42,440 nt of DNA from Crocinitomicaceae bacterium. GTDB taxonomy: Bacteria; Bacteroidota; Bacteroidia; Flavobacteriales_D; Crocinitomicaceae. Where the stretch lies: positions 1 through 42,440 of the forward strand of contig JABURP010000018.1 in the NCBI GenBank assembly GCA_014762645.1, in the 5' to 3' direction. Shown here one piece after another: positions 1-7,875 of the stretch (its first letter is position 1; each line of letters begins with the position of its first letter). Both the position numbers and the translations under genes were made by a program. The notes beneath the pieces were generated by a model that saw only the letters and a list, made by a program, of their open reading frames with translations, ran no database searches and was not told where the DNA came from.

Positions 1-142
1 TTTTTTTCTTTTTGTTTCTTCTTTTTTGTTTCTCCTGTTCATTCTTGTCTCTTTTCTGCTTTTTTTTTCTTTTCTGCTCCGTCCACCCCCGTGTTCTACT
101 CCTCTCTATTCGTCGGCAGCGTCAGATTTGTATACGAGACAG
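1..142 (+). other. Sequencing adapter and low-quality read-through, not genomic
   Basis: Bases 110-142 match the 33-base Nextera read-1 adapter (TCGTCGGCAGCGTC followed by the 19-base mosaic end) with two substitutions, at 128 and 135. The eight bases before it, 102-109, are CTCTCTAT, the standard i5 index known as S502/N502. Bases 73-101 align without gaps to the 29-base Illumina P5 primer at 19 positions, mostly with A or G replaced by T or C. Bases 1-72 are T-rich low-complexity sequence, as expected of decayed read ends. Adapter matches are from memory of the Illumina kit sequences. The real contig starts at about 143. Confidence 0.95.
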
Positions 143-248
143 GTTTTTTTAACATTCAACCTTCTCGGATTTATTACGTTTCGAAGTGTAAGGAACTAAA
201 TTTAGTTTCAATTAGTATTTAACATTAATTTCTTAATTTAAACGCACT

Positions 249-1106
249 ATGAAAATATTTTTACCATTACTACTAGCTTCCCTGGTTGTTCTCACAACTT
301 CTTTAAATAACTCTTCAGGCGAATTTTCAAAGTATCATGCAGATGGTATTGAAGGATTCAGTTATTCAGTAAATCCTCCTGCCTCCAAAACAGGTGCACC
401 AGGTGAAGGAACCTGCGCGGATTGTCACGCTGGGAGTACAATGTCAGCAGCTGGGGTGGTAATGTATAATTTTTCTGGTGCAAATGGTGAGTATTTACCA
501 GATTCAACTTATACGATTGATTTGAGTATTCCCAGCGGAGTCAAAAATGGTTTTGAAATGACAATATTGGATGCAAATGATGATATGGCCGGATCATTTA
601 CAGTTGGTTCGGGAACATCTACCACCACTGCTTTAGGAAGGGATTATATCAGACACTCTTCTTCAGTCGGGGTTACCAGTTGGTCATTTGATTGGACTGC
701 ACCATCTTCTGATATGGGGAATTTAACTGTTTATTATGCCTTTAATAAAACAAACAGTAATGGTTCAACATTCGGGGATACAGTTTATTTAGGACAGGAA
801 ACAATCTTAATTTCTCCAGAACTTGGGTTGACAGATTATCAACAACTGGATGAGGATTATGAAGTGTTTTATGATCAACAGAATAAGTTATTGAACGTGA
901 CATTTAGACCACATCAATACGCAAATGTTGTGGTAAACATTCAGTCCCTCAACGGACAACTTGTAAGGTCTTTTGATTATGGAAATCTGAATAGTCAAAC
1001 CCATAAGAAACAAGTAGATTTAAGTGATCTGAATGTAAATGGCATTTATATTGTCTCTGTATTAATTGATAATTATGCCTTGAATAGAAAGGTCTATTTG
1101 AATTAA
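249..1106 (+). CDS. Secreted T9SS cargo with single CxxCH motif (choice-of-anchor V-like)
   Basis: This 285-aa exported protein has an N-terminal signal peptide (residues 1-24) and a region around residues 45-60 reading TGAPGEGTCADCHAG. CADCH is a CxxCH motif that could bind one c-type haem. Residues 65-190 are a beta-rich domain like the Reeler-like 'choice-of-anchor V' domain of Bacteroidetes surface proteins. The last 75 residues look like a T9SS sorting domain, with an LNGQLVRSFD segment and a basic C-terminus. It would be secreted across the outer membrane and surface-anchored or released. The gene is monocistronic and ends at a strong terminator. Its substrate is unknown, and whether haem is really attached cannot be told from sequence. 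Confidence 0.75.
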   Translation: MKIFLPLLLASLVVLTTSLNNSSGEFSKYHADGIEGFSYSVNPPASKTGAPGEGTCADCHAGSTMSAAGVVMYNFSGANGEYLPDSTYTIDLSIPSGVKNGFEMTILDANDDMAGSFTVGSGTSTTTALGRDYIRHSSSVGVTSWSFDWTAPSSDMGNLTVYYAFNKTNSNGSTFGDTVYLGQETILISPELGLTDYQQLDEDYEVFYDQQNKLLNVTFRPHQYANVVVNIQSLNGQLVRSFDYGNLNSQTHKKQVDLSDLNVNGIYIVSVLIDNYALNRKVYLN

Positions 1107-1130
1107 AAAGAAATTATTGAAAGAATTATA

Positions 1131-1167
1131 GAAAACAGCACCTCCAAAATTGGGTGCTGTTTTTTTG
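1131..1167 (+). terminator. Rho-independent terminator after the CxxCH protein gene
   Basis: A perfect 8-bp stem, ACAGCACC (1135-1142) with GGTGCTGT (1153-1160), has a 10-nt loop and is followed directly by six T (1161-1166). It separates the secreted protein gene from the pgk promoter. Confidence 0.85.
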
Positions 1168-1180
1168 TAGGTTATATTTG
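1150..1180 (+). promoter_or_regulatory. Bacteroidetes-type promoter of pgk
   Basis: TTG at 1150-1152 (-33 element) and TATATTTG at 1173-1180 (-7 element, consensus TAnnTTTG) are 20 nt apart, the spacing typical of the Bacteroidetes primary sigma factor. Transcription would start near 1187, 17 nt before the ATG at 1204. The -33 element lies in the loop of the preceding terminator, so the two signals are tightly packed. Confidence 0.6.
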
Positions 1181-1203
1181 TGTGCCAAAAATCAAACGTA
1201 TTC

Positions 1204-2397
1204 ATGAAGAATATTTCAACCTACAATTTTCAAGGAAAACGAGCATTAATTCGGGTGGATTTTAACGTTCCTCTCGATAAAGAAACCCTCAAAGTAACAG
1301 ATGACACACGCATAAAAGCAGCTGTTCCAACCATTAAAAAAGTCCTGGAAGGAGGAGGAAGTGTGATATTGATGTCGCACCTTGGTCGTCCCAATAATGA
1401 ACCCGAAAAAAAATTCTCTCTTGAGAACATCATTTCAAAAATTGAAGAGAATTTGGGACAATCAGTTGGATTTGTGTCTGACTGTATAAGTGATGAAGCC
1501 TTTGAAAAGTCAAGTAGCCTTCAATCTGGTCATGTGTTGTTATTAGAGAATTTACGATTTCATGAAGGCGAAAAAAAGGGTAGCCGAGAAATGGCTGAAA
1601 AATTGGCCAGGCATGGAGATGTCTATATTAATGATGCTTTTGGAACAGCACACAGAGCGCATGCGTCTACGGCCGTAATTGCAGATTTTTTTCCTGAAGA
1701 AAAAATGTTTGGTTTTCTGATACAAAAAGAAATTGAAAGTGTAGATAAGGTGCTTAAGTCAAATAAGAAACCATTGACCGCCATAGTAGGTGGTGCAAAA
1801 GTTTCTTCAAAAATCTCCATAATAACTAACCTACTGGATAAGGTTGATAATTTAATTATTGGTGGTGGTATGGCTTTTACTTTTGTAAAAGCCCAAAATG
1901 GTAAGGTTGGAGATTCTTTGGTTGAAGAAGATTACATTGATACGGCAAAACAAATATTGAAAGATGCGGAAGCCAAAGGCGTAAACCTGCTCATTCCCAT
2001 TGATTCAATAATTGCGGATGAATTTTCAAATGAAGCCAATACCAATCAGGTTGAAATTGATCAAATAGACTTTGGTTGGATGGGACTGGATATTGGCACC
2101 AGATCTATTGAATTATTTAAAAAGACCATTATGGATTCACAGCTTATTCTGTGGAACGGACCAATGGGCGTGTTTGAAATGCCAAAATTTCAGAAAGGCA
2201 CAAAAGAAATTGCATTAGCGGTGGCTATTGCAACGGACAAAGGAGCATTTTCATTAGTTGGCGGTGGTGACAGTGTAGCAGCGGTGAATGAATTTAACCT
2301 GGCAGACAGAGTAAGTCATGTTTCAACTGGAGGCGGTGCAATGTTAGAATACCTTGAAGGAAAAACACTGCCGGGTATCGCCGCTATTTTGAGCTGA
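1204..2397 (+). CDS. pgk: Phosphoglycerate kinase
   Basis: Cytosolic glycolysis/gluconeogenesis enzyme that transfers phosphate between 1,3-bisphosphoglycerate and ADP. The 397-aa length is normal for bacterial PGK. Family motifs visible are RVDFNVPLD near residue 18, the substrate loop HLGRPN, NDAFGTAHRAHAS, the hinge-region GGAKVSSK, WNGPMGVFE, and the C-terminal nucleotide-binding loop VGGGDSVAAV. The frame is open from a GTG at 1180, but that codon sits inside the probable -7 promoter element, and family members start at MKNIS-like sequence, so the ATG at 1204 is preferred. murF follows 18 nt downstream, so the two may be cotranscribed. Confidence 0.97.
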   Translation: MKNISTYNFQGKRALIRVDFNVPLDKETLKVTDDTRIKAAVPTIKKVLEGGGSVILMSHLGRPNNEPEKKFSLENIISKIEENLGQSVGFVSDCISDEAFEKSSSLQSGHVLLLENLRFHEGEKKGSREMAEKLARHGDVYINDAFGTAHRAHASTAVIADFFPEEKMFGFLIQKEIESVDKVLKSNKKPLTAIVGGAKVSSKISIITNLLDKVDNLIIGGGMAFTFVKAQNGKVGDSLVEEDYIDTAKQILKDAEAKGVNLLIPIDSIIADEFSNEANTNQVEIDQIDFGWMGLDIGTRSIELFKKTIMDSQLILWNGPMGVFEMPKFQKGTKEIALAVAIATDKGAFSLVGGGDSVAAVNEFNLADRVSHVSTGGGAMLEYLEGKTLPGIAAILS

Positions 2398-2415
2398 TTA
2401 CACTATTTTTGATCC

Positions 2416-3696
2416 ATGACAACAGAGCAACTTTACCCGCTTTTTACTGCATCAAAGGGAATTTGTACAGATACCCGAAAAATTGAAGCGGGAACCATTT
2501 TCTTTGCTCTGAAAGGCGCAAATTTTAACGGAAATGAATTTGCAGTCAAAGCCATTGAAGCAGGATGTCTCTGGGCTGTGGTGGATGAAAAAGAACATGC
2601 TAATCATGAAAAATGCATCTATGTAGATGATGTACTAAAATCTTTACAAAACCTTGCCAGACACCACCGAAGACAATTCGATATCCCGGTATTGGGAATT
2701 ACGGGATCAAATGGAAAAACAACCACCAAAGAGCTAATCGGAGCAGTACTTGAGAAAAAATTTAATGTTTTGATGACCGAGGGTAACCTAAATAATCATT
2801 TAGGTGTTCCTTTTACATTATTGAGGTTAACCAAAAATCACGATTTTGCGGTTATTGAGATGGGAGCGAATCGTCCGGGAGATATAAAGGAATTAGCTGA
2901 AATCGCAGAACCGGATTATGGAATCATAACCAATATTGGTGCAGCACATATTGAAGGATTTGGTTCATTGCAGGGAGTAATTGAGACAAAAACAGCACTG
3001 TACCGCTGGATATCAAAAATAGAAGGATTGTTATTTTACAATGCTGATGATGAAGTCCTGGTGAATGAATTACCTGGCACCAAGACCTTTTCTTATGGTG
3101 AGTTATCCGGTGATGTACGAGGAAATCTACATAATCTGACCCCTTTTGTCCAGTTTTCATGGAGTGCAGCAGATTACAAATCTGACATTGTCGAAACACA
3201 ACTGGTGGGCAAGTACAATTTTTACAATTTTTTAGCAGCAGTTGCCATTGGGTGTTACTTCAAAGTGGATCAGGCAGAAATTAATGAAGCACTTCGGAAC
3301 TACGAACCTTCAAACAATCGTTCTCAAATTAAAAAGACAGATCGTAATATCTTGATTGTGGATTGTTATAATGCCAATGCTACATCCATGAAAGCCGCTT
3401 TGGAAAGTTTCCATGAAGTGGACCATCCGAGTAAAATTGCCATTTTGGGAGATATGCTGGAATTGGGGGATATATCTGCTGAAGAGCATCAATACGTGGT
3501 CGATTTTCTTGTTGAAAATAACCTGAAAGCCATACTGGTTGGAACTGAGTTTGAGAAAACAAATCATCCATTTGAGTCATTTCCAACCTCCGCAAATTTA
3601 ATAGAGGAGAAGGACTTTAGTAAATTCAGTGATCATCTTGTGCTGTTGAAAGGTTCAAGAGGAATAAAACTTGAAAATCTCATCCCATTGCTGTAA
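2416..3696 (+). CDS. murF: UDP-N-acetylmuramoyl-tripeptide--D-alanyl-D-alanine ligase
   Basis: Final cytosolic Mur ligase of peptidoglycan precursor synthesis, adding D-Ala-D-Ala to the UDP-MurNAc-tripeptide using ATP. At 426 aa it has the normal length. The N-terminal substrate domain (residues 1-85) is followed by the Mur ligase P-loop GITGSNGKTTTKE at 94-106, the central-domain motif EMGANRPGDI near 147, TNIGAAHIEGFGS, and a C-terminal domain with DCYNANATSM and ILGDMLELG, both characteristic of MurF. A TATTTTTG sequence at 2404-2411 resembles a -7 element, but no -33 partner at proper spacing was found, so read-through from pgk is the simpler view. Confidence 0.96.
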   Translation: MTTEQLYPLFTASKGICTDTRKIEAGTIFFALKGANFNGNEFAVKAIEAGCLWAVVDEKEHANHEKCIYVDDVLKSLQNLARHHRRQFDIPVLGITGSNGKTTTKELIGAVLEKKFNVLMTEGNLNNHLGVPFTLLRLTKNHDFAVIEMGANRPGDIKELAEIAEPDYGIITNIGAAHIEGFGSLQGVIETKTALYRWISKIEGLLFYNADDEVLVNELPGTKTFSYGELSGDVRGNLHNLTPFVQFSWSAADYKSDIVETQLVGKYNFYNFLAAVAIGCYFKVDQAEINEALRNYEPSNNRSQIKKTDRNILIVDCYNANATSMKAALESFHEVDHPSKIAILGDMLELGDISAEEHQYVVDFLVENNLKAILVGTEFEKTNHPFESFPTSANLIEEKDFSKFSDHLVLLKGSRGIKLENLIPLL

Positions 3697-3789
3697 TTAA
3701 TGAATTAATGCATCTTTCGTGCTACTATTCATAGGTTAGATGCCTGTCTTTTTATAAATTAGGCCTTCCTAAAATAAAAAAACCTAATT

Positions 3790-4710
3790 ATGAAACGAAT
3801 TATGCTAATTCCAGCTGCTATTGCTACCCTAGCAATGACGGCTTGTGGTGGTGCGGAAGAATCCACTGATGAAAATGAATCTACTGATAACGCTCCTGAA
3901 ACTACAGAAGAAGTAGAAGTAAACCGAAGTGAAATTGATCCATTTCCTGATTTCCCAGCGGTTGACCTTCAGGCCAACGAGGGGGATATAGTTCTTACAC
4001 CGTCCAAAAACTGGCAGGAAGATGCAACGGAAAAAGGGGCGGATGATGTAACGTTTATCTTTTATAACCAAAAACTATCTGCTGTGGGTGAAACTACTAG
4101 TACGGTGGCATTTACTTTTGATGGTGAAACGGAGATTCCAAATTATATGATCATTCCGATCAAACCAAATCAAACAGCTAAAAAGGGAGATATTATCCTT
4201 ACATGGTGGCAAACCGGGAGTGGTATGCAACGCGCAATTGTAACGGATGCTTCAGACCCGGCAGCTCCAGTTGTTAACTACCTTGATTTGGATTGGGATA
4301 ATCCGGCAACAAATGATGACGGAACAGGTATTGGACAGGCAACTTATAAAATTGAGCCTGGAACATTTCATGTGCTGTCTTCTGAATGGGAGCCTGGAAC
4401 CACTGTTGCTGTAAAAACTGATGGAAAAACAAAAGCTGCAACGATAGTTCGCGTTAGCGGAGACAAAGTTCTTACGCTTGGATTCGCAGGAAAAATGGCG
4501 GTTTATTCTAAATCAGATTGTACCCCTTGTCCTATTAAACCAAGTGTTAAAACTGGTGATGAGGTGCAGGTTCCATGGGTTGGTTCATTCACAACGACTA
4601 CTGTTCAAAAAGTAGATAATGAAAAAGGAAGAGTATGGTGTGACGATCCTTACAGTGATGATCCAATGGTCGTTGCATTTGGAGATGTAATGACTGGTTT
4701 GGCCATCTAA
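3790..4710 (+). CDS. Uncharacterised lipoprotein
   Basis: A 306-aa protein with a lipoprotein signal (residues 1-19, cleavage before Cys19 in MTAC). An acidic Glu/Asp/Thr-rich linker (about residues 21-48) precedes a globular region of about 255 residues. No catalytic family was recognised. The mature part contains CTPCPIKP near residue 245, which could form a disulfide or bind metal, and two segments (residues 60-170 and 190-300) that could be duplicated beta domains about sequence handling such as VLTPSKNWQED and QVPWVGSFTTTTV. It stands alone between murF and a bidirectional terminator. Location would be the periplasmic face of a membrane. Function unknown. Confidence 0.8.
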   Translation: MKRIMLIPAAIATLAMTACGGAEESTDENESTDNAPETTEEVEVNRSEIDPFPDFPAVDLQANEGDIVLTPSKNWQEDATEKGADDVTFIFYNQKLSAVGETTSTVAFTFDGETEIPNYMIIPIKPNQTAKKGDIILTWWQTGSGMQRAIVTDASDPAAPVVNYLDLDWDNPATNDDGTGIGQATYKIEPGTFHVLSSEWEPGTTVAVKTDGKTKAATIVRVSGDKVLTLGFAGKMAVYSKSDCTPCPIKPSVKTGDEVQVPWVGSFTTTTVQKVDNEKGRVWCDDPYSDDPMVVAFGDVMTGLAI

Positions 4711-4731
4711 ACTTGTTATTGAAATAACTTT

Positions 4732-4766
4732 AAAAAGCCTGTCTCAATGGAGATGGGCTTTTTTAT
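4732..4766. terminator. Bidirectional terminator between convergent genes
   Basis: AAAGCCTGTCTC pairs with GAGATGGGCTTT as a 12-bp stem with two G-T wobbles and an AATG loop. An A run lies before it and a T run after it, so it can stop transcription from both directions. It overlaps the last codons of the minus-strand gene ending at 4763. Confidence 0.8.
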
Positions 4767-5413
4767 TGAGATACTATAAATTTTCCTGAAGCAATTTTCT
4801 GGCCGTCCTTTCTACGAATGGCAAAGATGTAGGTTCCACTCATAAAAGTGGTCAGGTCAAGTTCAAATACGTTTTTTGTTGTAGAGAAAGTGGTAACTTC
4901 CTTTCCAGATAATGTATATATGTGAAGAAAATGTTCCTCTTGTTTCGGGTTTTTAAAGTAGATGCTCGAACTATCTGCAGCTGGGTTTGGCCACATGGCA
5001 TAATTGTCTTCCCCTGTACCTACAACAAAAACTGATCGGACTGTTGTGTTTCCCAAGCCTTCCATAATAACCTGATAATAATTGAGTTTGTTGAGGACAG
5101 GAGATTTATCCGTAAAATCATAGACAATTGCAAAATCCGAACTACCACAGTAGCCGTTGATCGTTCCGGCTGTTTCCCAGTTGATACTGTCAATCGACCT
5201 TAAGATGGTCATTCCGTTACAGATGTTTCCTTGAAATACGGTGATTTCAAGATGTACTTCCTCATCAATTGCCTGAAGGGTAAATTTTCCTGGTGGCTTT
5301 TGCTCCTCACCCTGAGCAAATGACGTGGATGTATACAGAACAACCGATATAAGGATAAAAAAAAGAGGTCTCATCTTACTACTGAAACGAGACCTCTTTT
5401 TAAATATTGTCAT
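4763..5413 (-). CDS. Secreted protein with T9SS C-terminal sorting domain
   Basis: A 216-aa exported protein. From the ATG at 5413 the signal region is long (residues 1-34). From an internal ATG at 5374 it would start MRPLFFILISVV and give a classic 21-residue signal ending SFAQ. The middle, residues 40-135, is a beta-rich domain with a fibronectin-like feel (LEITVFQGNICNGM, INWETAG, LNYYQVIMEG). The C-terminal 80 residues are a T9SS type A sorting domain with WPNPA, IYTLSGKEV and SGTYIFAI. The ATG at 5413 lies 4 nt after the acyl-CoA dehydrogenase stop, and a perfect hairpin covers the first codons, so expression probably depends on read-through from that gene. Specific function unknown. Confidence 0.75.
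   Translation of the reverse strand: MTIFKKRSRFSSKMRPLFFILISVVLYTSTSFAQGEEQKPPGKFTLQAIDEEVHLEITVFQGNICNGMTILRSIDSINWETAGTINGYCGSSDFAIVYDFTDKSPVLNKLNYYQVIMEGLGNTTVRSVFVVGTGEDNYAMWPNPAADSSSIYFKNPKQEEHFLHIYTLSGKEVTTFSTTKNVFELDLTTFMSGTYIFAIRRKDGQKIASGKFIVSQ
5357..5401 (-). terminator. Hairpin terminator after acyl-CoA dehydrogenase, inside the next ORF
   Basis: AAAAAGAGGTCTC (5360-5372) is perfectly inverted as GAGACCTCTTTTT (5389-5401), a 13-bp stem with a 16-nt loop. On the minus strand it ends in a T run (complement of the A run at 5357-5364). It follows the dehydrogenase stop by 16 nt and overlaps codons 5-18 of the downstream T9SS protein, including its alternative ATG. Confidence 0.8.
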
Positions 5414-5417
5414 GGTG

Positions 5418-6560
5418 TTAATCTTTCAAAATATCCCTCGATATGACGATTTTTTGAATCTCTGAAGTTCCTTCGTATATCTGGGTAATTTTTGCGTCTC
5501 TCATTAGACGTTCAACGTGGTATTCCCTTACATACCCGTATCCACCGTGAATTTGAACGGCTTCAGTGGTTACGCTTTGAGCAATATCTGAAGAATATAG
5601 TTTAGCCATAGATGCTTCAGCTGTGAAGTCTTCGCCTTTGTCTTTTAAGGTAGCAGCTCTAAGACACATAAGTCGGGCAGCTTCTACCTGTGTAGCCATA
5701 TCAGCTAATTTAAAAGCAATACCCTGATGTTTGTAAATTGGTTTTCCAAAAGTCTGTCTTTCTTTTGCATATTGTATGGCCAGCTCTAGTGCACCGGCTG
5801 CAATTCCCATAGCCTGAGAAGCAATTCCGATTCTACCTCCACCTAATGTTTGCATGGCAAACTTAAATCCAAATCCTTCTTCTCCAATTCTATTTTCTTT
5901 GGGAACTTTAACATCATTAAAGATTAAAGTATGTGTATCTGAACCACGGATTCCCATTTTATCTTCTTTTTCACCTACGATAAATCCGTCCATTCCTCTT
6001 TCAAGGATCAGGCAGTTAATCCCTCGGTGACCTTTTTCTTTATCAGTTTGACACATCACAAGATAGATAGATGCACTGCTACCGTTGGTTATCCAGTTTT
6101 TTGTTCCGTTTACCAAATAGTGATCACCTTTATCTTCTGCTGTAGTGCGTTGTGATGTTGCATCTGATCCGGCTTCCGGCTCAGACAAACAAAAAGCACC
6201 AATCTTTTTACCTTCAGCGATTGGTCGTAAATATTTTTCTTTTTGCTCTTCTGTACCAAATCGCTCAAGACCCCAACATACCAACGAGTTGCAAACTGAC
6301 ATACATACTGAAACTGAAGCATCTATTTTTGATATTTCCTCCATGGCCAAAACGTATGAAACAGTGTCCATTCCGCCTCCTCCGTATTTCGGATCTACCA
6401 TCATTCCTAAAAATCCAAGTTCACCTAATTGTTTGATCTCTTCTTCCGGAAATTTTGCTTCAATATCACGCTCAATAACTCCAGGTTTCAGCACATTTTG
6501 TGCAAAGTCTCTTGCTGCATCTCTAACCGCCAGCTGCTCTTCAGTAAATTTAAAATCCAT
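5418..6560 (-). CDS. Short-chain acyl-CoA dehydrogenase family protein
   Basis: FAD-dependent cytosolic enzyme of fatty-acid or branched-chain amino-acid beta-oxidation, introducing the alpha-beta double bond in acyl-CoA and passing electrons to ETF. With the start at MDFKFTEEQ (ATG at 6558-6560) it is 380 aa, the usual length. Signatures are FCLSEPEAGSDA, the substrate/FAD-binding segment IRGSDTHTLIF, the RQTFGKPI loop, QIHGGYGY, and YEGTSEIQ near the C-terminus, where Glu363 is the expected catalytic base of the short-chain and butyryl-CoA subgroup. The frame is open upstream to 6674, but that extension is not family-like and overlaps a -7 promoter sequence at 6624-6631. ATG 6572 is the other possible start. 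Exact chain-length specificity cannot be read from sequence. Confidence 0.93.
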   Translation of the reverse strand: MDFKFTEEQLAVRDAARDFAQNVLKPGVIERDIEAKFPEEEIKQLGELGFLGMMVDPKYGGGGMDTVSYVLAMEEISKIDASVSVCMSVCNSLVCWGLERFGTEEQKEKYLRPIAEGKKIGAFCLSEPEAGSDATSQRTTAEDKGDHYLVNGTKNWITNGSSASIYLVMCQTDKEKGHRGINCLILERGMDGFIVGEKEDKMGIRGSDTHTLIFNDVKVPKENRIGEEGFGFKFAMQTLGGGRIGIASQAMGIAAGALELAIQYAKERQTFGKPIYKHQGIAFKLADMATQVEAARLMCLRAATLKDKGEDFTAEASMAKLYSSDIAQSVTTEAVQIHGGYGYVREYHVERLMRDAKITQIYEGTSEIQKIVISRDILKD

Positions 6561-6623
6561 ATCTATAGACATTAATGTGGGTTTGTGGTTTCCCGTCCGG
6601 ATAATGATCGGAATCAGGCCCCA

Positions 6624-6631
6624 CAAATTTA
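6624..6631 (-). promoter_or_regulatory. -7 promoter element upstream of the acyl-CoA dehydrogenase
   Basis: TAAATTTG on the minus strand matches TAnnTTTG exactly and lies 63 nt before the chosen start codon. No clear TTG at 17-23 nt further upstream was seen, so this is a half-supported promoter. It argues against the longer N-terminus. Confidence 0.4.
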
Positions 6632-6680
6632 ACCATTTATTGATAATTTTGGTTTTCCATGGCCTACATTTCATAACGGA

Positions 6681-6711
6681 TTTGTTATCAGGAATGTTCA
6701 GCCTAACTTTA
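6681..6711 (+). promoter_or_regulatory. Probable promoter of anmK
   Basis: TTTG at 6681-6684 and TAACTTTA at 6704-6711 (one mismatch to TAnnTTTG) are 19 nt apart and end 7 nt before the anmK ATG. It is divergent from the acyl-CoA dehydrogenase promoter in the same 158-nt gap. The transcript would be nearly leaderless. Confidence 0.45.
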
Positions 6712-6718
6712 AAGTACT

Positions 6719-7804
6719 ATGCCTCAAGATCTCACCGTTATTGGAATTATGTCAGGAACTTCTTTAGACGGTCTTGATATTTGTTGTGTTCAGCTGTGTC
6801 ATGTCAACAATAGTTATACTTACAAGGTACTGGCTACCGAAACATTCACTTTTCCTGTTGAATGGAAAAAAAGACTTGAGGCGGCTTATCACCAGGATAT
6901 AAATGATCTGGCTGAAATAGATAAAGACTACGGTAAATTTATAGGCAAACTGGTCAATCTTTTTATTCTGAAGAATAAGTTAAAAGGTAAAGTGGAACTC
7001 ATTGGGTCACATGGACAAACTATCTTTCATGAACCAGACAAAGGAATTACCGTGCAAATTGGTGCAGGACCTGAAATTGCCGAAGCCACGGGAATAAATG
7101 TTATCAATGATTTTAGAATCAGAGATGTTGAACTGGGTGGACAAGGTGCGCCATTAGTGCCAATTGGTGATCGTTTACTCTTTGGGGCGTATGCTAGTTG
7201 CTTGAATCTTGGTGGTATAGCGAACATTAGTTATGAACAGGGAGACAAGCGAATTGCGTTTGATATCTGTCCGGCGAATCTACCACTGAATAAAATCGTG
7301 AAGGAAAAGTTTGATATCTCCTTTGATAGGAACGGGGAAATTGCGCAAAGTGGTACGGTCATTCAGGACCTTTTGAATGCGTTAAATGACTTGTCTTATT
7401 ATTCACAAGATCCACCAAAGTCGTTAGGATACGAATGGCTTGATCGGGAATTTTATCCCGTAATTAAGAATTTTTCGGACAAACCAGTGGCAAATGTATT
7501 GCGGACAGTTATTGAGCATGAATCCACACAGATATCAAAAATTCTCAATGCTCGGCAGCTGAGTAATTGTCTTGTAACCGGTGGAGGAGCGTTGAACACT
7601 TTCTTTGTTGAGCAAATTCAACAAAAAACAACCACTGAAATTATTATTCCAGATCTTCAATTGATTGAGTTTAAAGAAGCCTTGATCTTTGCTTTTCTTG
7701 CTTATCTCCATGTAAATCAACAAGTAAATACCCTGGCCTCAGTTACAGGAGCAAAAAACGATTCTATAGGTGGTAAATTGCATCTTGCCTTTACAGATGA
7801 ATGA
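6719..7804 (+). CDS. anmK: Anhydro-N-acetylmuramic acid kinase
   Basis: Cytosolic ATP-dependent kinase that hydrolyses and phosphorylates 1,6-anhydro-MurNAc to MurNAc-6-phosphate during cell-wall recycling. At 361 aa it has the family length. Motifs are GIMSGTSLDGLDI at residues 8-20 (phosphate-binding), GSHGQTI, GGQGAPLVPIGD, LNLGGIANIS, FDICPANLPLN and VTGGGALN. In many Bacteroidetes, as here, the gene precedes the Glu/Leu-type dehydrogenase, although the two functions are unrelated. No other recycling gene such as murQ is visible in the window. Confidence 0.95.
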   Translation: MPQDLTVIGIMSGTSLDGLDICCVQLCHVNNSYTYKVLATETFTFPVEWKKRLEAAYHQDINDLAEIDKDYGKFIGKLVNLFILKNKLKGKVELIGSHGQTIFHEPDKGITVQIGAGPEIAEATGINVINDFRIRDVELGGQGAPLVPIGDRLLFGAYASCLNLGGIANISYEQGDKRIAFDICPANLPLNKIVKEKFDISFDRNGEIAQSGTVIQDLLNALNDLSYYSQDPPKSLGYEWLDREFYPVIKNFSDKPVANVLRTVIEHESTQISKILNARQLSNCLVTGGGALNTFFVEQIQQKTTTEIIIPDLQLIEFKEALIFAFLAYLHVNQQVNTLASVTGAKNDSIGGKLHLAFTDE

Positions 7805-7820
7805 CTGGTCGAATACATCA

Positions 7821-7849
7821 TTTGTAAGTTAAAATCTTTCTTATTTTTG
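7821..7849 (+). promoter_or_regulatory. Promoter of the amino-acid dehydrogenase gene
   Basis: TTTG at 7821-7824 and TATTTTTG at 7842-7849 (exact TAnnTTTG) are 17 nt apart and end 26 nt before the ATG at 7876. Confidence 0.6.
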
Positions 7850-7875
7850 CGCACCATTAAATTTATTGATTCTTC

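Noticed and set aside
1180-1203. GTG start for phosphoglycerate kinase
   Set aside because: The codon is inside the probable -7 promoter element and the extra eight residues are absent from the family.
6561-6674. 38-residue N-terminal extension of the acyl-CoA dehydrogenase
   Set aside because: Not found in the family, and it contains a -7 promoter element on the coding strand.
6145-6777. 210-aa plus-strand open frame
   Set aside because: Antisense to the acyl-CoA dehydrogenase and overlapping the start of anmK in another frame.
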